Shown here piece by piece: positions 18,263-29,391 of a stretch of DNA of 64,000 bases. The notes under the pieces were generated by a model, which worked only from the letters and a program-made list of their open reading frames with translations, ran no database searches and was not told the origin of the DNA. How positions within the stretch are numbered: the stretch's first letter is position 1; each line of letters begins with the position of its first letter. The stretch spans positions 84,467 to 148,466 of the forward strand of contig NZ_SMUS01000007.1 of NCBI RefSeq assembly GCF_004353185.1, in the 5' to 3' direction. A program made the position numbers and the translations under genes. Source of the stretch: Clostridium cuniculi (GTDB lineage Bacteria; Bacillota; Clostridia; Clostridiales; Clostridiaceae).

Positions 18263-18303
18263 AAGCTACCTTAGGTAATTTCCTTTATTACCTAAAGTAG
18301 CTT
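18263..18303 (-). terminator. terminator of the MutS-like gene
   Basis: AAGCTAC-CTTAGGTAAT and ATTACCTAAAGTAGCTT form a 17-pair stem with a seven-base loop, seven bases before the gene's stop codon. Confidence 0.85.
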
Positions 18304-18309
18304 AAAATT

Positions 18310-19890
18310 CTACATATATTTTTCTAAAGTTTCAGCTCTATTATAAGATTTTTTTATTATCTCTTTTGGATAACCTATATGATCTAATAGCTTAATGGCA
18401 TTACGTGTTTTAGATACCCCTCTTTTTAGCTTATAATCAAAATTTAACCCCTTACTATCTACTTTCTCACTAAAATAGAAGAAGTCATAATTTTCTTTAA
18501 GAATATCTGTAAGTTCTCTATCATGGGTTGCAACTATTGATATACTATCTTTGCTATTAATATATTTTAGTATTTCTGCAGAAGATGCTATTCTTTCAAT
18601 TGGATTTGTACCTCTAAAGATTTCATCTATTGGACAGAATACTGGTAAATCTAACTCTAAGGCTTTAATTATTCTAAGTAATGCTTCAGCCTCAGCCATA
18701 TAATAACTCTTTCCTAAAGTAACATCGTCACTTGGACTTATTGATGAAACTATATTAAATAAACACGCTTCATACTTTTTAGTTAATGTAAAATTAAATG
18801 TTTGTGCAAATATAATGTTAAGACCTATCATTCTTAAAAATGTTGATTTTCCTGCCATGTTTGTTCCTGTTAAAACAATTCCCCTTTTCTCAAAATTAAT
18901 TGAATTAGGAACTGCATCTTTGATTAATGGATGTACACCATCTACTATATTAATACCAACTTTATCTACAAATTTAGGCTTAGTATACTTTCCTTTTATT
19001 TCTTCTTTATAAGATGCTATAGACATATAACTTTCTATTTCACCTATTAGATAATATAAATCTAAAATATACTCTCTCTTTTCCTCTAATAAGCTAGCAA
19101 TTCTATAAAAAGCAGTTTCCTCTAATAAAAATGGAATAGTTAAAACTTCAAACACGCCACCAGCTGTATTAGCCAATTGAATCGGTCTAGTAGCACTATC
19201 AATCCCCTTTAATTCTTTTAATAACTCTTTAATTTCTTTATTGTAATTTTCAATTGCAGGGTGTTTTATCTCTTGAATTTTTTTTGCAGAGATTATAATA
19301 TTTCTTAAATAAAGTAACCCTTGTGATTTAACATTTTTTCTTTCTTTATCATTAATAAATACATTAACCCATAATAATACAAATGTAGCTAAAAGTAAGG
19401 TAGGCTCTTTTAATAATATTGATAATATTATTGTTCCAAACATTAAAACTCTACCAAATAAAATATATAAGTAATACTTGGTTTTATTTTCCTCTAAAGA
19501 TTCCACTATCATATCTAAGAATGTATTTTTTCTATCATATCCTAGTTTAAAATAAATCATTTGTAACTTTGTTCTTAAATCAGTAGATTTTCTTAATGTT
19601 TCAACTAATTCATCTCTTTCCTCTAATCTCTTCTTATCATGAAGTGGATTTCTAAGCATTTTATATAAAATTGCTTCTCCCGCACTACTATAAGTTCTAT
19701 CAACCTTAGCAAAAACTTCATCCATATTAAAATCATCCCAAGTTTGATCATCTATTGTATATCCATCATGTTCTTCCATATCAAAGTAAGTTCTTATATG
19801 TTTAAAATTTCTTTTCTTTTTTCTTTCTTCACCAAAATCTTTTTCCATCATATCATAAAGACCTAAAAGTGAATCCATTATATTTTTCAT
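18310..19890 (-). CDS. MutS-family ATPase with membrane segments
   Basis: 526 residues. The C-terminal MutS domain V is complete: Walker A GTNMAGKSTFLRM, Walker B FCPIDEIFRGT and the HD of THDREL. Two hydrophobic segments at about residues 130-180 are not found in classical MutS. The N-terminal mismatch-recognition domain is missing. It belongs to the membrane-associated MutS-like proteins of Firmicutes whose role is unknown, so it should not be called a mismatch-repair protein. I use ATG 19890 after AGAGGTG. Confidence 0.82.
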   Translation of the reverse strand: MKNIMDSLLGLYDMMEKDFGEERKKKRNFKHIRTYFDMEEHDGYTIDDQTWDDFNMDEVFAKVDRTYSSAGEAILYKMLRNPLHDKKRLEERDELVETLRKSTDLRTKLQMIYFKLGYDRKNTFLDMIVESLEENKTKYYLYILFGRVLMFGTIILSILLKEPTLLLATFVLLWVNVFINDKERKNVKSQGLLYLRNIIISAKKIQEIKHPAIENYNKEIKELLKELKGIDSATRPIQLANTAGGVFEVLTIPFLLEETAFYRIASLLEEKREYILDLYYLIGEIESYMSIASYKEEIKGKYTKPKFVDKVGINIVDGVHPLIKDAVPNSINFEKRGIVLTGTNMAGKSTFLRMIGLNIIFAQTFNFTLTKKYEACLFNIVSSISPSDDVTLGKSYYMAEAEALLRIIKALELDLPVFCPIDEIFRGTNPIERIASSAEILKYINSKDSISIVATHDRELTDILKENYDFFYFSEKVDSKGLNFDYKLKRGVSKTRNAIKLLDHIGYPKEIIKKSYNRAETLEKYM

Positions 19891-19996
19891 TTTGCACCTC
19901 TTTTTATCCATTAAGTTTAATATGAACATTTAATTACTATTATACACTATATTCTTATTCTATTATATAAAAAGCAGCATAATATCCTAAAAAAAT

Positions 19997-20039
19997 CTCC
20001 CTATAAGTCTAAATATAAATCTTAAAACTTATAGAGAGT
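19997..20039 (-). terminator. terminator of mscS
   Basis: CTCCCTATAAGT / ACTTATAGAGAG stem followed on the minus strand by ATTTTTTT. Confidence 0.75.
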
Positions 20040-20051
20040 ATAAAAATAATT

Positions 20052-20876
20052 TTATTTTTCTATTTCATTATTTTTTATGTGTAAATCCATTTGTGGATAA
20101 GGTATACTAATCTCTTCTTCATCAAACTTAACTTTAACTGCTTCAAGTAAATCAAAATGTACTTTCCAATAATCACTATTATTAACCCAAGCTCTTACTA
20201 CGAAATTAACAGCGCTATCTCCATGTGCAGAAAGTGCTATAAATGGTTCAGGGTCTTTTAAAATTAACTCATGTGCCTCTACAATGTTAGATAATACTCT
20301 CTTTACCTTAAGAACATCTTGTTCATATCCAACTCCAAAAGTTAAATCCACTCTTCTTAACTCTTTTGCTGAGTAATTTACAATGCTTCCATTTGCTAAA
20401 TTACCATTTGGAACAAGTATAAGCTTATTATCTACAGTTGTCATATGTGTATAAAACATACCTATTCTTTCAATAGTACCTGAATGACCAGAACCTTCAA
20501 TATAATCTCCAACATTAAATGGTCTTATTAATAATATTATTACTCCTCCTGCAAAATTAGATAAACTACCTTGTAATGCAAGCCCTATAGCAACCCCTGC
20601 AGATGCAACTAAAGCTGCTATTCCTGTTGTTTTAATTCCTACATAATCCAAGAATATATAAATTACTATCCCCTTTAACACTACTTCTACAAAAGTATCT
20701 AAGAATGAGCTTACTGTTGCATCCACATTTCTTTTCTCTAATGTTTTACTCATTATATTTACTACTTTTTTAGCAAGCTTCCACCCAATCCATAATAAAA
20801 TTAATCCTATAATTAACTTTATTCCTTCTGTAGTTGCCCAATTAATAATTTTGTTTAAAAACTGTTCTAAATTCAT
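20052..20876 (-). CDS. mscS: small-conductance mechanosensitive channel, MscS family
   Basis: 274 residues: three membrane helices, the pore-lining TM3 (TTGIAALVASAGVAIGLALQGSLSNFAGG) with the Gly/Ala pattern, then the beta domain (VGDYIEGSGHSGTIERIGMFYTHMTT, VPNGNLANGSIVNYS) and the C-terminal alpha/beta cap. It releases solutes on hypo-osmotic shock. ATG 20876; the AGGAGGG lies 13 bases upstream, a long spacer. Divergent from the LTA synthase-like gene. Confidence 0.93.
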   Translation of the reverse strand: MNLEQFLNKIINWATTEGIKLIIGLILLWIGWKLAKKVVNIMSKTLEKRNVDATVSSFLDTFVEVVLKGIVIYIFLDYVGIKTTGIAALVASAGVAIGLALQGSLSNFAGGVIILLIRPFNVGDYIEGSGHSGTIERIGMFYTHMTTVDNKLILVPNGNLANGSIVNYSAKELRRVDLTFGVGYEQDVLKVKRVLSNIVEAHELILKDPEPFIALSAHGDSAVNFVVRAWVNNSDYWKVHFDLLEAVKVKFDEEEISIPYPQMDLHIKNNEIEK

Positions 20877-21098
20877 ATTTCTACAAAGTCCCTCCTAATT
20901 TTATTCATTATTTTATTATATACAGATTTACTTTTTTGTAAACTTAAATTAATTTAATTCATTTTTTATTATAAATTCCATTAAATTTCTCTTAATATTC
21001 TCTTAAGCTAATTTCAAAAAGAACATTTTAAGTATATAATATATTTGCTTCTTGTAATTTCTCAAGGTATCTTACCAGAAAGGAGTTATTATCGTATA

Positions 21099-22877
<1,779 letters not shown>

Positions 22878-22900
22878 ATTTACTAAACTTGAAATTTTGG

Positions 22901-22956
22901 CCCCCTTAATTTATATTATATCTGTATTATACATATGTATTTATAAATTAAGGGGG
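22901..22956 (+). promoter_or_regulatory. hairpin occluding the ribosome site of the DUF1622 gene
   Basis: Arms 22901-22915 (CCCCCTTAATTTATA) and 22942-22956 (TATAAATTAAGGGGG) pair perfectly over 15 bases around a 26-base loop. The right arm contains the Shine-Dalgarno AAGGGGG (22950-22956), seven bases before ATG 22964. Translation would need the hairpin to open, which suggests control by temperature, a protein or a ligand. Confidence 0.7.
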
Positions 22957-22963
22957 ATATATT

Positions 22964-23308
22964 ATGTTAGAACATATTTTTGATATATTACTTCCAATAT
23001 TAATTCACATATTTGAGTTAATGGGAGTAATTGTATTAACAGTAGGCGCATTTACAGCATTTTATCACTATGTAAAATCTAAATTTGGTAAAGAAGGCTA
23101 TTCATTAAAATATCAATTTGCAAACTCTATGATTACTGCACTTGAATTTAAACTTGCTGCTGAAATACTAAAAACTGTTTTAGTAAAAAGTCTTGATGAA
23201 TTAATAATTTTAGGAGCTTTATTCCTAATAAGAGCCTTAATGACCTTTGTTTTAGAACGTGAAATTAAGGATAGTGAAAAAAATCATAAAAATTCTTTAG
23301 AATATTAG
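22964..23308 (+). CDS. DUF1622 membrane protein
   Basis: 114 residues with three membrane segments (IFELMGVIVLTVGAFTAFYHYV, then FKLAAEILKTVLVKSLDELIILGALFLIRALMTFVLEREI). The family is widespread and has no known function. It is expressed behind the occluding hairpin at 22901-22956, and may be co-transcribed with the LTA synthase-like gene 86 bases upstream. Confidence 0.8.
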   Translation: MLEHIFDILLPILIHIFELMGVIVLTVGAFTAFYHYVKSKFGKEGYSLKYQFANSMITALEFKLAAEILKTVLVKSLDELIILGALFLIRALMTFVLEREIKDSEKNHKNSLEY

Positions 23309-23317
23309 TAAAAAATT

Positions 23318-23359
23318 TGACTCTAAAATATTTTAATAATAAAAAATATTTTAGAGTCA
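23318..23359. terminator. bidirectional terminator between DUF1622 and GH43 genes
   Basis: Perfect 17-pair stem (arms 23318-23334 and 23343-23359); on the minus strand a T-run follows, matching the end of the GH43 gene. Confidence 0.85.
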
Positions 23360-23371
23360 TTATAAATAAAT

Positions 23372-24316
23372 TTATTTCAAATCAAATATTATATTTCCTT
23401 TATCATCATAAGCTAATTCTTTAACAAATGTATGTCTATTTGGATCGTATAGTGGATCTCCTACTATCTCTTTATAATTCCTTGCATGATATACTAATAT
23501 ATCCTTTTTACCATCTTCTGATACAGTAAAGCAACTATGTCCTGGTCCAAATATTTCCGCTTCTTCATCTGTCTTTAAAACTGGTTTTTCTGACTTATGC
23601 CATGAATTTTTATTTAATAAATCACTATTTTCATCAGCTATTAATACTCCCATACAATAATTATAATCAGTAGCACTTGCAGAATATGAAATAAATATCT
23701 TTCCATTTCTATTTAAGACTGCCGGTCCCTCATTAACTAAGAACCCAATCTTCTCCCAATCATATTCTGGTTCTGCAATCATTACCTGTTCACCTTCTAT
23801 TGTCCAAGGATTCTTCATCTTTGCAATATATAAATTTGAATTTCCATATATATTGGGATCTTTTTGAGCCCAAACTAGGTATCTAACTCCTTTATGTTCA
23901 AATGTAGTTGAATCTAATGCGAAAGATTCCCAATTAGTTTTTAATTGTCCCTTTTCAATCCACTTTCCCTCTAATGGATTTTCACTTTCATTCTCTAATA
24001 CAAACATTCTATGATCAAATAATCCTTCATTAGTTTCTGTAGTTCTAGCTGCTGCAAAATATACATACCATTTACCATCAATATAATGAATTTCAGGTGC
24101 CCATATATTTGCACTCAACATACCCTCATCATGTTTCCTCCAAATAGTTACCCCATCTGCTTCTGATAATCCATTTATTGTTTTTGCTCTTCTTATTTCA
24201 ATCCTATCATATTCAGGTACCGAAGCTGAGAAGTAATAATATCCATCTGTATGCTTATATATCCATGGATCTGCTCTTTGTAATATAATAGGTTTTACTA
24301 ATTCTTTAACTGTCAT
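23372..24316 (-). CDS. GH43 alpha-L-arabinofuranosidase/arabinosidase
   Basis: Intracellular five-blade propeller glycosidase, 314 residues. General base Asp in QRADPWIYKHTDGYYY, pKa-tuning Asp in FALDSTTFEHKG, acid Glu in LVNEGPAVL, all in the expected order. Likely removes L-arabinofuranose from short oligosaccharides imported by the neighbouring ABC system. Start ATG 24316 follows GGGGGAG. Forms an operon with the regulator gene 43 bases upstream. Confidence 0.9.
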   Translation of the reverse strand: MTVKELVKPIILQRADPWIYKHTDGYYYFSASVPEYDRIEIRRAKTINGLSEADGVTIWRKHDEGMLSANIWAPEIHYIDGKWYVYFAAARTTETNEGLFDHRMFVLENESENPLEGKWIEKGQLKTNWESFALDSTTFEHKGVRYLVWAQKDPNIYGNSNLYIAKMKNPWTIEGEQVMIAEPEYDWEKIGFLVNEGPAVLNRNGKIFISYSASATDYNYCMGVLIADENSDLLNKNSWHKSEKPVLKTDEEAEIFGPGHSCFTVSEDGKKDILVYHARNYKEIVGDPLYDPNRHTFVKELAYDDKGNIIFDLK

Positions 24317-24359
24317 AACTCTCCCCCATATTTAATACCAAATTTATAATATCTTTTTA

Positions 24360-25292
24360 CTATTTTTTTGCATACTCTATTTTCATTATTATATCTTGTG
24401 GATAGTCTCCAAAAGATTTTCCAAATATACTTATTCCACCTATATTTTTTGCATTTTCTTTTATACCGATTTTAACACTTACAAAATCATTATTTGTAAT
24501 ATTAAAATCACTAATCTTTTTATCTGATAACTTTACATCATCAATATAAGTCCCGTTCTCCTTAATTCTCCAATATTTTAATAAGCCGTATTGATTTATT
24601 GTATCTGGCCACCATTGTGGATTATTTCTACCACGCCTACCCCCAAAATCACCAGGACTAGTCCATGTTCCAACTTCTATATCGTTTATCCACATAGTTA
24701 TATCTGATGGCCAATCATTTTTATAATGTGGAGCTTCTGAACACATTTCTATTGAGATTTCTAACATATTTATGTCTTTATTTTTTAATTCTTCATATGG
24801 AAATTTATATTCTATATATCCATTATAAAACCATAATAATTGGGCATTAACCTTTTCTGGATAATAGAAACTACTTGGCTTATCAAATCGTCCTATGCTA
24901 CCCTTTTCACTAACCAACCCGCAAGATGGTAATATACAACAATCACTGTAATTCCCAATAGGCATATTTATATAAACACAGTTTTCTGATAAAGTATTTA
25001 TACTATCATTTAAATTAATAATAATATTGCTACAAGCCTTACTACTTACCTTCATAGAACCTCTAATTCCTGGTTGTAACTCTGTAAGCACTAATCCAGC
25101 CTCTTCTAAAATCTTTATATTTAATGCTGTTGTTGATACTGGTAAATCTAAAGCTTCAGCAATTTCATTTACATTTAAGCACCCTCTATCTAATAACTGC
25201 AAAATATTTATTCTTGCTTCATTGGCTAATGCTTTTATAACGCTAAGCATCTCATTTTTATCACTATAACTTAGTTCTATCTCTTTTAACAT
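24360..25292 (-). CDS. ArsR-type regulator fused to a beta-rich ligand-binding domain
   Basis: 310 residues. Residues 10-95 form a winged helix-turn-helix (VIKALANEARINILQLL, VNEIAEALDLPVSTTALNIKILEEAGLV). The remaining 200 residues are beta-rich, with a CCILPSCG motif, two strongly aromatic stretches (SSFYYPEK, NNPQWWPDTINQYG) and a jelly-roll-like pattern, suggesting a carbohydrate or glycan-sensing domain. It is upstream of GH43 on the same strand and precedes nothing else, so it probably controls arabinoside uptake. ATG 25292 follows AAGGAG. Confidence 0.8.
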   Translation of the reverse strand: MLKEIELSYSDKNEMLSVIKALANEARINILQLLDRGCLNVNEIAEALDLPVSTTALNIKILEEAGLVLTELQPGIRGSMKVSSKACSNIIINLNDSINTLSENCVYINMPIGNYSDCCILPSCGLVSEKGSIGRFDKPSSFYYPEKVNAQLLWFYNGYIEYKFPYEELKNKDINMLEISIEMCSEAPHYKNDWPSDITMWINDIEVGTWTSPGDFGGRRGRNNPQWWPDTINQYGLLKYWRIKENGTYIDDVKLSDKKISDFNITNNDFVSVKIGIKENAKNIGGISIFGKSFGDYPQDIIMKIEYAKK

Positions 25293-25661
25293 TCTGCGAC
25301 ACTCCTTCTTGTAAATACCACTTTTTAATTTTTGATAATATTAATCTGCAAGTAAATTATAAAGCGATTAAAAAAACTACTATAGTACACTAATAATTGA
25401 AAATTTAAGATACTTAACGAATATATTAATATACCTTATATACTTTTCTCTAACCTAATTACATTGCAAGAAATTTTGCTTAATGTTGAAACTAATATCA
25501 TCATTTAAATTTTTATTTACTATAAATATAGTATCAATTTCTTAATTATCTTAAGAAATTCATTCTACATCATTAGCATCTTTAAAATATATTGTACCAT
25601 GTTTTTACGATGATATTGCTACTTGTAATTCTATTCCATTGTATTTGTATTTTTTTATTCT
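25293..25661. other. gap between importer operon and arsR
   Basis: 369 bases without a gene. The clearest structure is a perfect 10-base inverted repeat at 25536-25560 (AATTTCTTAA, five-base centre, TTAAGAAATT), about 245 bases before the arsR start. It has no T-run, so an operator is more plausible than a terminator. No ORF, tRNA or riboswitch is evident. Confidence 0.6.
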
Positions 25662-26555
25662 TTATCCTTTAACAGCTCCTGCTGTCATACCATCAATAAA
25701 GTACTTTTGGAAGCATAAGAAAATTATTAAAACTGGAATTACTGAGAAAAATGATCCTACTATTAATAAATCATAATTATTTCCATAAGGAGTTAATAAT
25801 GTATTTAATCCTATTGGTAAAGTAAATTTAGTATCACTCTTTAAAACTAGTAAAGGCCATAATAAGTTATTCCATGCACCCATTGTATTTAAAATTGCCA
25901 TTGCTGCAAAGGCTGGCTTCATAATTGGAATTATTATTCTAAAGAAAATACCATATTCTGATGCACCATCAATTCTTCCTGCATTAATTAAATCTCTTGG
26001 TATACCCGTTAAATATTGTCTAAAGAAGAATATAGTAGAAGCACTAGTTATTCCGGGCAGTATAATTCCTGTATAAGTATCTATTAATCCCATATCTATT
26101 ATCTGACTATACATAGGTACCATTAATATTTCAAAAGGAACCATCATAACAAATAATACGCAAATAAACAAGAAATTTTTAAACTTAAAATCATACATTG
26201 AAAACCCATATCCAACTGCTGCACATACAAATAAAGTTATTATTACAGAAACAGCTGTTAAAAATAAGCTATTAAAAAACCATGTAAAATACTGATGATC
26301 TCCAGTAAATAAGAATATAAAATTATCTAGAGACATTTTATCTAGTTCAATCTTTAAATTTATTCCATAACGGATTAAATCGTTGCCTGGTTTAAATGAT
26401 GAAATAACTAATATATAAAAAGGTATAATTATAATACAAGATAAAATAAGGAATAAAGCAAAAACTAATACTTGTAATGCCAAACGCTTTTTATTTCTAG
26501 TAGCTTTCTTTTTTACTGGTTTTTCTATATTTGTTGATACATTTAAATTAGCCAT
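25662..26555 (-). CDS. carbohydrate ABC transporter permease (MalG type)
   Basis: 297 residues with six membrane segments; EAA loop RDLINAGRIDGASEYGIFFRIIIPIMKPA; C-terminus FIDGMTAGAVKG is typical for CUT1. ATG 26555 follows AAAGGAGGAG, three bases after the stop of the upstream permease. Last gene of the arabinoside importer operon. Confidence 0.93.
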   Translation of the reverse strand: MANLNVSTNIEKPVKKKATRNKKRLALQVLVFALFLILSCIIIIPFYILVISSFKPGNDLIRYGINLKIELDKMSLDNFIFLFTGDHQYFTWFFNSLFLTAVSVIITLFVCAAVGYGFSMYDFKFKNFLFICVLFVMMVPFEILMVPMYSQIIDMGLIDTYTGIILPGITSASTIFFFRQYLTGIPRDLINAGRIDGASEYGIFFRIIIPIMKPAFAAMAILNTMGAWNNLLWPLLVLKSDTKFTLPIGLNTLLTPYGNNYDLLIVGSFFSVIPVLIIFLCFQKYFIDGMTAGAVKG

Positions 26556-26558
26556 TAC

Positions 26559-27449
26559 CTACTCCTCCTTTGAAAATGTTCCATTTAATTTTAATTGAAT
26601 CATATTAATAGTCATTGCTATTATGAATAGTACGATACCAACTGCAGATGCATATCCCATTGCATTCTTTTCAATACCTTGTCTATACAAGTATCCTACA
26701 ATTGTAAGTCCTATATTCTTTGGTGATGCATTTCCACCCCAAATCATATAACTCTCTGTAAACATCGCTAATCCAGCATATATTGAAATAGTCAATACAT
26801 ATACTATTGTTGGCTTTAATTGTGGAATTGTAATATAAATGAATTTTTGAACAGCATTTGCTCCATCTATATCTGCTGATTCATATAATTCATCTGGTAT
26901 GTTCTTAAGACCTGATAGAAAATATAACATATTAACTCCTGTCCATCTCCAACACGCTAAAAGTAATAATGCAAAGAAACCTGTTCCTGCACTTTTTAAC
27001 CATTTTATAGGCTCCATTCCAAAGAAACCTATAATAGAGTTCATTACTGCACTATCTAATTCACTAAATGCTAATCTAAATATTGTACCTGCAACAACTA
27101 CAGATGTTAATGCTGGTAAATATAATGCAGATTTAAAGAACTCCCTTCCTTTAGCAAATTTACTATTTAAAACTGTTGCAAGTAACATAGGAATTGGAAT
27201 AAGTAATATTAAAGTCCAAATCATATATTTCATACTGTTCATAATAGCTTTAATGAATACTTTATCACCTAATAATCTAGTATAATTATCAAATCCAATC
27301 CATTCTGTTATTCCTGGTAAAACTGATTGAAAACTCATTATTATAGTTCTTACCATAGGTGATATAAAAAACACTAAGAATATGATTATAAATGGTAATA
27401 TAAATACATATGGTGCAACTTTTTTATTGTATATAAACCTTTTTACCAT
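26559..27449 (-). CDS. carbohydrate ABC transporter permease (MalF type)
   Basis: 296 residues. Six membrane segments; EAA loop DELYESADIDGANAVQKFIYITIPQ. I start at ATG 27449 (GAGGGGAG seven bases upstream), giving MVKRFIYNKKVAPYVF; an ATG 30 bases upstream lacks a site. Middle gene of the operon. Confidence 0.93.
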   Translation of the reverse strand: MVKRFIYNKKVAPYVFILPFIIIFLVFFISPMVRTIIMSFQSVLPGITEWIGFDNYTRLLGDKVFIKAIMNSMKYMIWTLILLIPIPMLLATVLNSKFAKGREFFKSALYLPALTSVVVAGTIFRLAFSELDSAVMNSIIGFFGMEPIKWLKSAGTGFFALLLLACWRWTGVNMLYFLSGLKNIPDELYESADIDGANAVQKFIYITIPQLKPTIVYVLTISIYAGLAMFTESYMIWGGNASPKNIGLTIVGYLYRQGIEKNAMGYASAVGIVLFIIAMTINMIQLKLNGTFSKEE

Positions 27450-27521
27450 TGCTTTGCTCCCCTCGTATAAATTATGCAAAGTTCATCTAGAATGATGAAC
27501 TCTGCACTTATATAATTTTAT

Positions 27522-28916
27522 TTATTGAATAGCATTTTCTACTTCTTCTTGTGCATAATCTAATTCTTCATTTACATCTCCACCATCTTCAAATATACTA
27601 TTCAAAGTAGTTGTACATAAAACTTCATTTACAGATGGTGTATTTTCAACAACTTTACATAATCCAATTTCATCTTTTATTTCATTTAATACATCAAATG
27701 GATTGTTTTTGAAATACTTAACATATTGATTTTCAGGATTATGAGTAACTTCTTCATTATCCCAAACAGTTGTGTTAACCGGATCAAATCCTAGTATTTC
27801 CCAAACCTTTATATTACCTTCTTCTGAAAGCTTAGCAAATGCTAAGAACTCTTTAGCTAAATCTGCATTTTCACACTCTTTAGTTACAACAGTACCAGTA
27901 CCGCCTCCACCAACAGAACGATCTTGACCTTCTTCAAAAACAGGAGCTGGAGCTATAGCAATTTTACCTGATAACTCTGGCATATAGTTTATAAATCTTG
28001 ACATAAACCACATTGGCATAATAGCACAAGCATAATTTCCATTGTTATATTCACCAAAAGCTTCTTCCATATCTGGTTGTCCACCTGCAATTGTAGCAAT
28101 TGCATTGCTATCTTGAAGGTCTTTTAATGTTGATAATACTTTTTTCATTTCATCACTATTAAGTATTGGATTACCATCTTTATCTATATAATCACTTCCA
28201 AGTTCTGATAACATTAATGATTCAGTCCATAATGTACCTGTATCTGCAGTTCCTAAATATTTCCCTGTAGCTTCATAATACTTACTACCAGCTTCTTTAA
28301 AATCATCCCAAGTTTTTATTGTAGTATAATCAATTCCTGCAGCTTCTAATAACTCAGTATTATAGAATGCAACTGTTGCACCAACGTGTGTTGGTAATCC
28401 ATATATATCTCCATCTTTACTATAAAGATTAAGTCTTGATTCAACTATTGAATCTTTATAAGGTTCAACAACATCATTTAATGTTTCTAATTGTGGCACA
28501 CCTTTTAAGAAATTAGGGAATTGTCCAACTTCTATATCACATAAATCTGGGGCACCCTTTCCTGCTAATAATGAAGATTGTAATTTAGTATGCATATCTC
28601 CAAAAGGTAAAACTGTCATTTTTAAATTAATTGTTTTATCCGGATTTTGCTCATTCCATTCTTTAACCATTTCTTGATAGAATTGAGCATGTAATTCAAC
28701 GAATGTCCACATTTCAAACTCAGTACCATTTTCATCCCCTACAGTTACTACTGTTGGCTCCTCTTCGGATGAATCTGATGTAGCTTCTTCAGATTCATTT
28801 GTTTCTCCTGAATCCCCTGTACTTTTATTAGATCCACACCCAACCATTAAACCCGTAGTTAATGATGTGGCTAACAAAAGTCCCATCAACCTCTTAAACG
28901 TTTTCATCTTGATCAT
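27522..28916 (-). CDS. extracellular sugar-binding lipoprotein of ABC importer
   Basis: 464 residues. Signal peptide with lipobox TTGLMVGCGSNK, then a Ser/Glu/Thr linker before the type-2 periplasmic-binding fold (FEMWTFVELHAQFYQEMV, AAGIDYTTIKTWDDFKEAG). Start ATG 28916 follows GGAGGG. Captures an oligosaccharide, most likely an arabinoside given GH43 downstream; MalE size. First gene of the operon. Candidate operator TTACAATATTATTGTAA at 29039-29055. Confidence 0.92.
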   Translation of the reverse strand: MIKMKTFKRLMGLLLATSLTTGLMVGCGSNKSTGDSGETNESEEATSDSSEEEPTVVTVGDENGTEFEMWTFVELHAQFYQEMVKEWNEQNPDKTINLKMTVLPFGDMHTKLQSSLLAGKGAPDLCDIEVGQFPNFLKGVPQLETLNDVVEPYKDSIVESRLNLYSKDGDIYGLPTHVGATVAFYNTELLEAAGIDYTTIKTWDDFKEAGSKYYEATGKYLGTADTGTLWTESLMLSELGSDYIDKDGNPILNSDEMKKVLSTLKDLQDSNAIATIAGGQPDMEEAFGEYNNGNYACAIMPMWFMSRFINYMPELSGKIAIAPAPVFEEGQDRSVGGGGTGTVVTKECENADLAKEFLAFAKLSEEGNIKVWEILGFDPVNTTVWDNEEVTHNPENQYVKYFKNNPFDVLNEIKDEIGLCKVVENTPSVNEVLCTTTLNSIFEDGGDVNEELDYAQEEVENAIQ

Positions 28917-29391
28917 AATATCCCTCCATAAATCCATATAAATATATTACAAAAGCATAAGCTTATGTAGACACCCAAATACTTCAATTCCCTTTTAAAA
29001 ATAACTCTCTTTTATTTTATTTTTATTTTTTTGAATTATTACAATATTATTGTAACTAATTAATTACAGGATTGTCAATACATTTATGTATATTTATTAC
29101 AATTTATTTTGAAATTTTTTTCACTTTTATGGATTAATCCTATATCCTTGTTTAAATTGTACTGACAATCTCTATTTTTTCTATTCTTTTTAATATACTT
29201 AGTATTTCATAATTGCTTTTTATTTCACTATTTTTCTTTAAAATTTGATATCATTATAAAATACTATTCTAACAAAAATTATCCACGATTTCTTTAATTT
29301 TATCGTGGATAATTTTCTACTCATTGATATTAATTATAATCTCATATATTTCTTATTTATATTAAACATTATAAATAAGAATTTATTTAAA
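28917..29391. other. promoter gap of the arabinoside importer operon
   Basis: 475 bases, AT-rich. It holds a 17-base near-perfect palindrome (29039-29055, TTACAATATTATTGTAA), 123 bases upstream of the binding-protein start, and a strong hairpin at 29277-29319. I see no ORF. Confidence 0.6.
29277..29319. terminator. hairpin between mrp and the importer promoter
   Basis: AAATTATCCACGAT and ATCGTGGATAATTT form a 14-pair stem with a 12-base loop between genes of the same strand; it terminates the mrp transcript, which ends upstream of it. Confidence 0.75.

Noticed and set aside
18310..19890. Classical DNA mismatch-repair MutS
   Set aside because: No mismatch-recognition domain, half the length and membrane segments.
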